NCBI GenBank assembly: GCA_018715365.1
Contig: DVLU01000011.1
Location: 1 to 53,521 of the forward strand
From: Candidatus Ornithomonoglobus intestinigallinarum
Lineage (GTDB): Bacteria; Bacillota; Clostridia; UBA1381
DNA length: 53,521 nt
Reading direction: 5' to 3'
The translations under genes were made by a program, and so were the position numbers. Below are positions 44,842-53,249 of the stretch, piece after piece (position 1 is the stretch's first letter; every line of letters begins with the position of its first letter). The notes beneath the pieces are model-generated. The model saw only the letters and a list, made by a program, of their open reading frames with translations, was not told where the DNA came from and made no database searches.

Positions 44842-45995
44842 TACCTCACCTCATCCCTTAAAAGATAGTCTTCGGCATATCCCTCCGCGTCAAAAACAGT
44901 GTATACCCTGTCCTTTTCCGCAAGCTTTCCGTTGTCTGAAAAACTCAGGTCTTGGAACAGCCCCGAATATCCTCTTTCGTGAAGTGACTCGGCGATCCTG
45001 CGCGGCTCTGCCGTGTTTGCATTTGTAGCCGTGTCCGCTATCATTCTTACCGCGTTATAGCCTTGTATATACCACAGATCAAGCTCTTCGCCGGTCTCCG
45101 CGGTGTATTCTTCCGTGAATTTTATATATCTGTCCATCTCTTCGTTTGTCTCAATATTGAATATAAATTCATTCGCCATTATAAAGCCGTTCATTGCGGC
45201 TGTCAGCTCCGCATCGTTCAGCGTTATATCCGTGTTGTCAAATGCCGTGTCGCCCGCGCATACCATGGAGGGAAAACGTCGTTTTATTTGGCGCAGCAAT
45301 TCAAAGCCCTCTTCGTTTTCGGCAAATATAACCACACCTTCAACGCCTAAGTTCTCCCAACGGCTGTATATCCCGTCAATATTGTTCTCAAGCTCATATA
45401 TGTTTACACAGTCAATAATCTTGATACCGTCATCAGCATCGTACTGTAAAAAGCCGTTCATTTCGGACTGTTCAAATTCCCCGCCCGCCGTGCATACAGC
45501 CCAGCGTTTGACAGGAGTCTCCGATGCCGCACGGCGCAGGATCTCTCCGACCGTCTGTCCCGAATTGCACATGGAAAATACCGTACTGTAGTGATTATCA
45601 TCAAACACGCTGTCGTAAAGGAAAAACGGTACGACAAATATTTTACCCGCGCTGTCAAAAACATGCGCAGCTGTCTTGTTCAGCTCCATGTCTGCCGCGC
45701 CTATGACCGCCGTAACGTCCTCGTCAGCTGCCAGCATGTCCACTATCGCGGCTCCCTCATCATAGCTGCCGTCATAGTTGTAAAATTCATATTCGATATT
45801 GAAACCGCTTTCCTCATATTCCGAGCGTGCGTCCTCCGCAGCCTTTTCGGTCCCGTCCTTATAGCCGGGGTACAGATCCGCCTCATTGCCTATGACCGCG
45901 ATAGTGACGGTGTCCTGTTCCGGTCCTGCGCAGCCCGCAAATGACAGGACCAGCGCTGACATCACAGCTGCGGAAACGATCTGTTTAAAACTCAT
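44841..45995 (-). CDS. Periplasmic-binding-fold lipoprotein (LivJ-like type I PBP)
   Basis: The 384-aa lipoprotein has a signal and lipobox SFAGC (Cys22), then a type-I periplasmic-binding fold of ABC amino-acid/urea-receptor style (VTIAVIGNEADLYPGYKDG..., YNYDGSYDEG, EGVVIFAENEEG, QGYNAVRMIADTA). Such proteins bind small molecules and can also be sensors. It has no cognate permease here; instead it is the first gene ahead of the HlyD/PCAT export set, so it may be a receptor or a substrate chaperone. AAAGGAG precedes the ATG. The ligand is unknown. Confidence 0.83.
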   Translation of the reverse strand: MSFKQIVSAAVMSALVLSFAGCAGPEQDTVTIAVIGNEADLYPGYKDGTEKAAEDARSEYEESGFNIEYEFYNYDGSYDEGAAIVDMLAADEDVTAVIGAADMELNKTAAHVFDSAGKIFVVPFFLYDSVFDDNHYSTVFSMCNSGQTVGEILRRAASETPVKRWAVCTAGGEFEQSEMNGFLQYDADDGIKIIDCVNIYELENNIDGIYSRWENLGVEGVVIFAENEEGFELLRQIKRRFPSMVCAGDTAFDNTDITLNDAELTAAMNGFIMANEFIFNIETNEEMDRYIKFTEEYTAETGEELDLWYIQGYNAVRMIADTATNANTAEPRRIAESLHERGYSGLFQDLSFSDNGKLAEKDRVYTVFDAEGYAEDYLLRDEVR

Positions 45996-46025
45996 ATCTT
46001 CACTCCTTTGGCCGGTTGGGAATCT

Positions 46026-49000
46026 TTACGGCATATATTCTTTACAAAGCGGCTCCATGCCCTCAAGACTGTTCCAGAGCATATACACATCAGGGATATT
46101 TTCCGTATCTATATAATTGGTCCCTGTACTAAGCTCTGTTTCAGTTATATGCACATCCTTTAAACCGCCGTCAACCGTCTCTGATTTCTCTATCAGCGCC
46201 GCGCCGCGGTCAGTCGGTGAATATATGCTTATGAAGCCGTCCCCGAGCCCCGTAATACGCGTCTCATTACATACGCTTGAATCGGAGCCGAACATTCTGC
46301 CGTGTTCATCACCGTGTATGTCATACAGATATTCTTCATCGTCAAATATCGAGTCAGCATTTGTTGCCGTCCATTCCGAGCCGTCTGTCGAATAGACTAC
46401 CTTACCACCGTCATTTTTGACGTACACTCCCTCAAGGACTATCGGGGAGAGCTCGGTAAAATACGATGCATTGCTTACGGTATTGAAATAATACCATGCA
46501 GCGGTCCCGTCGGGATAGCTGACAAAGACCTCGTCACTGTCGGCATTTACCGTAACATTGTCTACAGCCGCAGTCTCGTCCGCTTCGGTAATACAGCTGC
46601 CGTAAACGTTGATATTTCCGCTGAGGTCGACGCCGCCGTTCTTTACGGCAAGACATCCTATCATATCCGTATCGCCAAGAGAGGTCACCGCACCTCCGCC
46701 GCTTGACGATGCCGAATTGTCAGCAAAAGTCGAATATATGATCGCGGCATCGCCGCTGTCGTTATATACCGCACCGCCGTTTGAGCTGTTACCGATAAAA
46801 GTGCAGTTTAGCATATCGAGTTTTGCATCGCCGGTGATCCCGACAGCTCCGCCGTAGCCCGACGTGTTGTCTCTGAAACTGCAGTTTTTAAGTACCATGC
46901 TGCCGCCGTCGGAATACACCGCGCCGCCCGAAAGCCCGCTTTCGCTGTATGAAAACATACACTGCTCTGCATATACAGTGCCTCCGAGATTTTCTACAGC
47001 GCCGCCGAAATCATCGCTGCGGCCGGAATGCAGACAGAGTGAGATCAAGCTCAATTCGCCGGTCTCTGTCACCTTGAATAATTGATTTTGCTCATAGCCA
47101 TATACAAAGGCAGCGATCCTGTCTGCCCCTGACGGAGAATATGCACCGTCAATGAATACAGGACCGTCTATCGTTATGGGAGAATCTACGTATAAAATGC
47201 CTATGTTGTCCGCAAGAGTGATTTTAGCACTGCTGCCGCCGCAGCTCATTAGATAGTCGACTGCTTCTCTGAGAGATATATCTCCGTCATAAGGATCGGT
47301 CACGTCGTATGCCGTGGTCACCTCATATGAAATGTTTTCCTCTATATACAATGTGCCAAGATATAAATCTGAGCTCCCGAAGTCCCCTTCGGCCAACGCT
47401 ATTATACTATATGTTCCCGAAAGCTCACCGTCCCATGAGTCAAAGCTTATCACATCACTTGTTTCTCCGTATTCGAGCGGAGCTCCGTCCATGCGGTAAA
47501 GCTCAATTCTTTCGCCGTTTCTCTCCGCGTATACCGCAGCTTCAAACTGAACCGCTCCGCCGTCGTACGTAGAGCTGTTTCGGACTCTGAATGCAATCGA
47601 CTCTCCCTCTGCCAACGCTTTCGCGCCGTTTTCGAGCGGTGTAAGCTCTGTTGTACATGTATCATCCAAAATGATCTCAGCAGCGGTATAGTACAATTTC
47701 ACTTCATTGGAATATAGATTCATCACCGGACTGCCGTCGTGCCTGATCCGGAGCCGGAACCTCACTCTTTCGCCCCGCGCATATACACTACAGCTTTCGG
47801 GCGGAACATCCGAGTCCGCCATAAGCGAAACCGCCCCCACAGGCTCATCTTCACCTGTAAAAGACTGTTCCCATGCGCTCCAGCTTCCGTCCTTGTAATA
47901 CGACTGCATAAGCGTGTATTCAGTGCCCTCCGGCAGACCCAGCTCATAAAGTCCTTCATATGTAATGAAAGCCCTCGCCTCTCCGTTCGTAAACGAGCCT
48001 ACCTCCGCGCTCATAACAGCCTGTGACATGTCAGTATCTGCTTCGATAACAGCGAGCTCATACTCTGTCGTATTATTGTAGTAATACGCCTCCTGTATCG
48101 TTTTTTCCGGGTTCAAGCTTAACGTCACCGTATATTCTCCGGGCGAAAGTCCTTCAACGGATAATTTTGATGTCTTTGATGCATCTGCATTGCCGAACGG
48201 CGCTATAGCTCCGGAATACGTGCCGCTTCCGTTCCATACTGGAACGCCGGAACTGTCCGTGATCTCTGCGTTATAAGAAATTTCGCCCTCCCAGTATAGG
48301 TCTGCAAGATTTTCTATAACTGGCGTTATGTATATCGTATCGCCCGCGGCAAAGTTATGTGCCTCAAGCTCGGTGTCATACGCGTCATTTGAAACATTGA
48401 CCTGCCAGAAATGCAGATCCGGATTGTCAAACTTGTCAAGTGTCGCATCTGGGTCAGTCTCGTACGACACTTCTTCATTGTATGGGGATAAGAGATAGAT
48501 GCTTTCCAGAACGCCTGCACTGTCACAATAATCTGCAAAGCGCCAGCTGTCATAGCCGTTTTCAGTGTACGGCTCCATGTTCAGCACATGCAGCTTGTTC
48601 GGAGCCGTACGCCGGTCCGTGTCAGACGGCATATCCGAATCGGAATCGGAAACGATAAGCGCCTTATAGTACCTGCTGTCTTGTTCCGTGAGATCTTTAT
48701 CGCAGATATAGCCCCATAACGTAATAGCATGTCCGCCGCTCCTTATACCGCTTTCATCTATCCATCCCAATGCGATCCCGGCGCCGCTGCCGTTCTCAAG
48801 CCCGGTGATCGCTGTGTTCATATTTTCATGCGTATATTCTATATCCGCGATTTCCATGACATCCCAAGATGAATACTGTGTTAAATATCCGCCGCTGCTG
48901 CCATAATCCTTGACAACGGACCAGCCGTCGAGCGACTGAGCCGGATAGGTCCCGTTAAAAAACCAATCCAGACCATAAAGCTGCGCGGAACCAAAATCAG

Positions 49001-49652
49001 TGAAATGGTCTATGAAATCTTCAAATATATCGTCCGTGCTGCTGAACCCTGCTTTTGCGCCCCAGCCGGTATAGTGCAGCACGTTTGCCGCCGATGCCGC
49101 CCAGCACAGCTCGTCATCTCCATCCGACGGCATGTTTGTTTTTTCTGTATCTATAAATCCGAGCGCCTCCATTTCGAAGACCGTGCCTTCAAGCACCGCC
49201 GAAGTGAGCTCTCTCTGTACCATATCGAGATACGCGGGAGAAAGACCCGTTATAAATGCCTCTGTGCCGTCCTCCGCAGAAACAGTGAAGCGTGTGCTAT
49301 AATAGCCGTTCTGCACCGGCACATCGTCACTGCTCAGAAATACGCTGCCCTTCGGGATTATATCATTAAGTTCTGTTTTCATAAGACTTACGCCGTTTTG
49401 GAACAGCTCGTACGACGCGATCTTATCCGCCGAGGCGCACTCCTCGATACTGTCGGCATCGATAACTCCCGAAAGAGAATGTGTCTCTCCCTCGGTATCA
49501 GTTATGACCGTATAAAACCCATCCGCATACTCAGTCTCAATATCCGCAAATATATCACCGGAATATGCTGAACCGGTAAGAGTGTTTACTCCGCAGAAAG
49601 CTGCAAGCGCAGCTGTCAGACACAATGTGATTTTAAATGATTTCATTTCCAT
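46026..49652 (-). CDS. Secreted IdeS/Mac-like cysteine peptidase with beta-helix tail
   Basis: The 1208-aa protein has a signal peptide (about 1-30), a beta-rich prodomain (about 35-160) and a cysteine-peptidase domain with Cys183 in DDELCWAASAAN, His308 in GGHAITLWGY and a SDSDSD stretch (Asp336/338). The layout recalls IdeS/Mac (C66) immunoglobulin-cutting peptidases. CARDB-like domains (about 410-560), further beta modules, a right-handed beta-helix with repeated GGAV units (about 880-1010) and a C-terminal region without SLH or LPxTG follow. AGGAGG precedes the ATG. It is the first gene on the minus-strand run, behind the divergent promoter region. Substrate (IgG or other) is inferred from similarity only. 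Confidence 0.82.
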   Translation of the reverse strand: MEMKSFKITLCLTAALAAFCGVNTLTGSAYSGDIFADIETEYADGFYTVITDTEGETHSLSGVIDADSIEECASADKIASYELFQNGVSLMKTELNDIIPKGSVFLSSDDVPVQNGYYSTRFTVSAEDGTEAFITGLSPAYLDMVQRELTSAVLEGTVFEMEALGFIDTEKTNMPSDGDDELCWAASAANVLHYTGWGAKAGFSSTDDIFEDFIDHFTDFGSAQLYGLDWFFNGTYPAQSLDGWSVVKDYGSSGGYLTQYSSWDVMEIADIEYTHENMNTAITGLENGSGAGIALGWIDESGIRSGGHAITLWGYICDKDLTEQDSRYYKALIVSDSDSDMPSDTDRRTAPNKLHVLNMEPYTENGYDSWRFADYCDSAGVLESIYLLSPYNEEVSYETDPDATLDKFDNPDLHFWQVNVSNDAYDTELEAHNFAAGDTIYITPVIENLADLYWEGEISYNAEITDSSGVPVWNGSGTYSGAIAPFGNADASKTSKLSVEGLSPGEYTVTLSLNPEKTIQEAYYYNNTTEYELAVIEADTDMSQAVMSAEVGSFTNGEARAFITYEGLYELGLPEGTEYTLMQSYYKDGSWSAWEQSFTGEDEPVGAVSLMADSDVPPESCSVYARGERVRFRLRIRHDGSPVMNLYSNEVKLYYTAAEIILDDTCTTELTPLENGAKALAEGESIAFRVRNSSTYDGGAVQFEAAVYAERNGERIELYRMDGAPLEYGETSDVISFDSWDGELSGTYSIIALAEGDFGSSDLYLGTLYIEENISYEVTTAYDVTDPYDGDISLREAVDYLMSCGGSSAKITLADNIGILYVDSPITIDGPVFIDGAYSPSGADRIAAFVYGYEQNQLFKVTETGELSLISLCLHSGRSDDFGGAVENLGGTVYAEQCMFSYSESGLSGGAVYSDGGSMVLKNCSFRDNTSGYGGAVGITGDAKLDMLNCTFIGNSSNGGAVYNDSGDAAIIYSTFADNSASSSGGGAVTSLGDTDMIGCLAVKNGGVDLSGNINVYGSCITEADETAAVDNVTVNADSDEVFVSYPDGTAAWYYFNTVSNASYFTELSPIVLEGVYVKNDGGKVVYSTDGSEWTATNADSIFDDEEYLYDIHGDEHGRMFGSDSSVCNETRITGLGDGFISIYSPTDRGAALIEKSETVDGGLKDVHITETELSTGTNYIDTENIPDVYMLWNSLEGMEPLCKEYMP

Positions 49653-49701
49653 GATATTCCTCCTTAATCGTTATGTTTCTAAATGATCATGGCCTATTAT
49701 A

Positions 49702-49729
49702 ATTATACCACTAACAAACGCTGATGTCA
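49702..49729 (-). promoter_or_regulatory. Promoter for the surface peptidase/export run
   Basis: On the minus strand TGACAT (49729-49724) and TATAAT (49707-49702) are separated by 16 bp. The start codon at 49652 lies about 40 bp further. The direct repeats at 49733-49761 stand just upstream of this -35. Confidence 0.6.
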
Positions 49730-49732
49730 CTC

Positions 49733-49761
49733 ACGGTTCATCACAAAAAGCGACAGTTTAT
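49733..49761. promoter_or_regulatory. Two LytTR/ComE-like direct repeats in the shared control region
   Basis: ACGGTTCAT (49733-49741) and ACAGTTTAT (49753-49761) are 9-bp direct repeats, 20 bp apart start to start, each followed by CACAAAA. Spacing and sequence resemble ComE/AlgR-family LytTR sites. They are flanked on both sides by -35 boxes (49724-49729 minus and 49772-49777 plus), so binding could act on both divergent promoters. Confidence 0.6.
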
Positions 49762-49771
49762 CACAAAACCA

Positions 49772-49800
49772 TTGTAACGGAACACAATTTGTAGTATAAT
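49772..49800 (+). promoter_or_regulatory. Promoter for the LytTR regulator and GHKL kinase
   Basis: TTGTAA (49772-49777) and TATAAT (49795-49800), with 17 bp between, lie 36 bp before the regulator ATG. The repeats at 49733-49761 end 10 bp before this -35, an activator-like position. Confidence 0.65.
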
Positions 49801-49835
49801 ATTACTTACAGAATACACATAAGAGGTTGCCTACT

Positions 49836-50552
49836 ATGAATTTAGCTATTTGCGATGATAACGATAAAGACCGCGAGCATATCAGAGAGCTTTTGCTCCG
49901 CTATCTCAAGCAGCATGATATCACAGCACGGATCTATACATTCAGTTCGGGTGAGGAATTTTTAATCTCGTCCGGTATAACATTCGATGCTGTTTTTATG
50001 GATATATTCATGGTTTCCATAAATGGTCTGGAGACCGCAAAATTATATCCTGACAAAAAATGCCGTTTTATATTCACCACCACGAGTCCGGATTTCGCGT
50101 TGAACGCATTCTCCGTAAATGTGGTGCATTATCTCTTAAAGCCTGTGACCTATGAGGGTGTTGCGGAAGCAATGCAGCGGTGTTTTCCGTCTTTATCGGC
50201 GCCGGGACCCGTTATACACATCAAGCAAAAACGGCTTACAGTGCCTATATATCAAAACGAGATCATTCACGTTGAAGTATTCGGAAACAACCTTGTAATA
50301 CACACCAACCAAAAGGATATTGATGTGCGCATGCCGCTGAAAACATTTTACGAGCAGCTGGACAGTTCTATTTTTATGCGTCCTCAGCGAAGTCATATAA
50401 TAAACATGAACTACATTGAAGAAATTGCCGCTGACAGTATACGTCTGCCCAATGATGTAGTGATCTATGTAAGCAGAGAGCAGATGGCTGATATCAGGAA
50501 AAAATACGAAATATTCCTGTTTAATAAAATACGAGAGGAGAACGAGCTGTAA
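49836..50552 (+). CDS. LytTR-family response regulator (AgrA/ComE-like)
   Basis: The 238-aa protein has a receiver domain (1-120) with acidic pocket Asp7/Asp8, phospho-acceptor Asp56 (VFMDIFM) and Lys in YLLKPV. A LytTR DNA-binding domain (about 130-238) follows, with NEIIHVEVFGNNLVIHT and FMRPQRSHIINMNYI. ATG 49836 is chosen (AAGAGG nine bases before). It ends with a one-base overlap (TAATG) into the kinase gene. It probably binds the direct repeats at 49733-49761. Confidence 0.93.
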   Translation: MNLAICDDNDKDREHIRELLLRYLKQHDITARIYTFSSGEEFLISSGITFDAVFMDIFMVSINGLETAKLYPDKKCRFIFTTTSPDFALNAFSVNVVHYLLKPVTYEGVAEAMQRCFPSLSAPGPVIHIKQKRLTVPIYQNEIIHVEVFGNNLVIHTNQKDIDVRMPLKTFYEQLDSSIFMRPQRSHIINMNYIEEIAADSIRLPNDVVIYVSREQMADIRKKYEIFLFNKIREENEL

Positions 50553-51922
50553 TGAATATCACAATAGACCTTGTACGTTTATTTGCAGGTTTTTTTCTGC
50601 AGATATTTCCGTCCGCATATCTTTGCACACTCCCGTTTAAGGGCAATATGCGCACGCGTCATCCTCAGGCGCTTACTTATTCAATTATCATCGGTATGGC
50701 GCTCATTTTCAGTATAGCCGGCACAGCAGCAAAATGCTTCTACGGCGTTTCCGATACCACCTTTAATATAAGCAACACTGTCTTTATGATTTTGTTTGCG
50801 GTATGTGTTATATATTTCTGCGTTATAGTAAAAGCCCCCGCGGCCAAGAAGCTGTTTGTTATATGCTTTGTTGCGATCTTTGCTTTTTTTATCTCGCTTG
50901 TGACCTCGGTCATATGGGACAGGTTCGGCGTAAGACTTTTCGGGCCGGGATATATAGATGATGACCCCTACAGCGTTGGTTATACAGTCTTTCTTCTGCT
51001 CTTTACAAGTGTAGTGTTTCCTTTGGCTTATTATATAACAAAAAAATATGTTATCCCTATGCTTGAAGTGCTGGATAATACAGAGCTTGCGTATGTAGCT
51101 GCGATGTCGGTACTTATGCTTTTACTGCTTTCTTTCGGTTTCGCAGTTACAAGGACCGAACTCATAGAGGCATCCGCATCTGTGTTCATTTGTCTTGTGC
51201 TCTGTATCGCAGTCGGCAGCGTTTATACAGTGAGCTTCATCTTTGTTCGAAAGCTCAAGGAACAGCAGCAGCTGCGAATAGATGTTCTCAGAGCTGAGCA
51301 TACCAACAATATGGCTCAGGAGCAGTATAAGCATATATGCGAAAATATAGAATCACAGCGTCAGCTGCGCCATAACTTTAGGCAGCAGCTCATAACGCTG
51401 CGGGGACTCTGCGATGAGCAGCCTGAAAAGGTGCAGGAATACCTTGCGGAATATATAAATCACATACCAGAATATTCCATAACTCCCGTTTGTACAAATG
51501 CTGTACTCAACTCTATAATAAGCTATTACAAATCGACCGCCGAGACAGAAGGATTCACCTTCAAATGCAATGTAAAGCTCCCGGCTGTTATGAACGTACC
51601 CGATTACGACCTTGTTACTATATTGGGGAATCTTCTTGAAAACGCCCTCGATGCCGGCAGACTGCTCCCAAAAGATAAGCGTCTGATCATCGTCAATATT
51701 GGGTATTCTCATAAAATGCTGGGCATTACTGTTGACAACAGCTTTGACGGTACTCTGCTTACCGAGAACGGTAACTTTATCTCAACCAAACACGATCATG
51801 ACGCGCTCGGACTTAAAAGCGTAAAGAATATTGCCGATAAATACAATGGCAGTGCTTCCTTCGAAAGCCGCGGCGGGATGTTTTATTCCGCAGTAATGTT
51901 GACGAACAATTCCCGACAGTGA
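50552..51922 (+). CDS. GHKL histidine kinase (AgrC/ComD-like)
   Basis: The 456-aa protein has six to seven membrane helices (within 5-232), a coiled linker (about 233-265), an H-box QLRHNFRQQL (His274), N-box NLLENALDAG (Asn364) and a C-terminal GHKL ATPase (GLKSVKNIADKYNG). Unlike the kinase at 30377-31468, it has a complete sensor region. It is coupled to the LytTR regulator and is likely its partner, sensing an exported peptide, possibly the one at 31530. Confidence 0.93.
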   Translation: MNITIDLVRLFAGFFLQIFPSAYLCTLPFKGNMRTRHPQALTYSIIIGMALIFSIAGTAAKCFYGVSDTTFNISNTVFMILFAVCVIYFCVIVKAPAAKKLFVICFVAIFAFFISLVTSVIWDRFGVRLFGPGYIDDDPYSVGYTVFLLLFTSVVFPLAYYITKKYVIPMLEVLDNTELAYVAAMSVLMLLLLSFGFAVTRTELIEASASVFICLVLCIAVGSVYTVSFIFVRKLKEQQQLRIDVLRAEHTNNMAQEQYKHICENIESQRQLRHNFRQQLITLRGLCDEQPEKVQEYLAEYINHIPEYSITPVCTNAVLNSIISYYKSTAETEGFTFKCNVKLPAVMNVPDYDLVTILGNLLENALDAGRLLPKDKRLIIVNIGYSHKMLGITVDNSFDGTLLTENGNFISTKHDHDALGLKSVKNIADKYNGSASFESRGGMFYSAVMLTNNSRQ

Positions 51923-52177
51923 ATGGAGTAAGTTTATAAAAGGCCGCAAAATCGCTGTGTATAACTTATTGCTGCTGTTTTTCAATGTGCATTGTTTATT
52001 ATATCTATCTTTATGCTTTATCCATATGGTTTTATAAAGGTATTATACCATACATATTGAATAAATGCAAGCCCTGATATTACTTATATATAGTATTATG
52101 CTGTGTGTATCAAGTTATAATTTGTCTCTGCATATTTTATAATATATACAATAAACTGTCTAAAGGAGTATTTGTAT
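51923..52177. other. AT-rich gap with nothing clear
   Basis: The 255-bp AT-rich stretch between the kinase and the XRE gene has no supported ORF. Several TATAAT-like boxes are present, but none has a convincing -35. A change to AT-rich sequence begins about here and continues to the end of the window. Confidence 0.5.
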
Positions 52178-52528
52178 ATGAGTAAAGCAGAGAACAGAAA
52201 TGATGTAAATATAAAGATCGGCGAAAGAATACGCCATTACAGAACAAAAGCCAATTTGACGCAAGATGAATTATCTGAGCGGATAGGTATTTCACAAAAG
52301 CATCTATCAAGAATAGAAAGCGGTTATCACAATTCTCATTTCGTCACAATTATGGAGATAGCAAAAGCCCTGAACGTGCCGATAGATGTATTTGCTGAGG
52401 ACTTAGGAGAAAACGCTAATGCGGAATTGATAAATATAATTGTGTCGGAAATAGGCGATATGAGCAGCGGTCAATTGAAAATGATAAGAGACAATGTGAA
52501 TGTTATCAAAAACTACGATGTGCGTTAA
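52178..52528 (+). CDS. XRE-family transcriptional regulator
   Basis: The 116-aa protein has an HTH_3 domain at about residues 14-70 (IGERIRHYRTKANLTQDELSER, then HLSRIESGYHNSHF) and an acidic C-terminal tail. Repressors of this type often accompany integrative elements. AAAGGAG precedes the ATG by 9 nt. The downstream neighbour is a recombinase remnant. Confidence 0.9.
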   Translation: MSKAENRNDVNIKIGERIRHYRTKANLTQDELSERIGISQKHLSRIESGYHNSHFVTIMEIAKALNVPIDVFAEDLGENANAELINIIVSEIGDMSSGQLKMIRDNVNVIKNYDVR

Positions 52529-52542
52529 AAGTGGAACATTAG

Positions 52543-53079
52543 AACCCGTATTTCAAGAGCAGCCATGTAATTATATTAATGGGACTGCGTTGGGAGGCAA
52601 TTGATTTCAAAAATAATACTTTGAAAATCAATCATACAATAGTTGCAAATGGCAGTCTGATAGTTGCGAAGGACAGCACAAAAACAAAATCCAGCAACAG
52701 ACAATATGTTATGCCGGCAGATGTAAGAAATATGCTGCTCGCACTTCGTGAAAAACAGGCTGAAAATAAAAAGCTTTTTGGCAAAAAATACATAGACATA
52801 GGATATGTATTTGTAAAGGAGGATGGGAGCGAATATTATCCCAAGTATCCTCAACAGGAATTGCTAAAAATGATCAAGCGAGAACATCTCCCTCATAAGA
52901 CGTTTCATGCTTTAAGACATGGCTGCGTTACAGCCATGTTGGACAGAGCGCAGACAATGAAAGACGTATCCGAATGGGTAGGTCATTCAAGCATAAAGAT
53001 AACAATGGATCTGTATGCGCATATCGATAAAAAGCGTAAAGCTGAAACAGCTAAAGCAATGGAAGGTCTGTTAGATTGA
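52543..53079 (+). pseudogene. 5'-truncated tyrosine recombinase (integrase) remnant
   Basis: The frame is open from 52543 (stop TAG at 52540) with a possible ATG at 52579. Only the catalytic C-terminal half remains (about 166 aa): GLRWEAIDF, the loop FHALRHGCVT (HxxR), GHSSIKITMDLYAHID (His and the nucleophile Tyr region). The N-terminal arm-binding and core-binding parts, including the first active-site Arg context, are missing. The XRE gene stands where they should be. It is therefore probably a dead relic of an integrative element. Confidence 0.82.
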
Positions 53080-53140
53080 TATAAAAACCTATGATTTGAT
53101 AAAAAGTGACTTAAACCACGAAATTATTTATTTCAAAAAA

Positions 53141-53163
53141 GTATAGAACAAAGTATAGAACAA
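53141..53163. repeat. Short tandem repeat after the integrase remnant
   Basis: GTATAGAACAA occurs twice (53141-53151 and 53153-53163), one base apart. It may be a recombinase-site remnant or an end of the insertion sequence that follows. Confidence 0.5.
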
Positions 53164-53249
53164 GCCGCTTTGAAGAGCCTGCGAAAAAAAGTCTGTAAAT
53201 TTGAAGCCTTCTGTGGTAGAATATAATTAAACCACAGGAGGCGTTTTTT

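Noticed and set aside
52543-53079. A functional integrase
   Set aside because: The N-terminal half is missing, with a stop just upstream and the XRE gene in its place.
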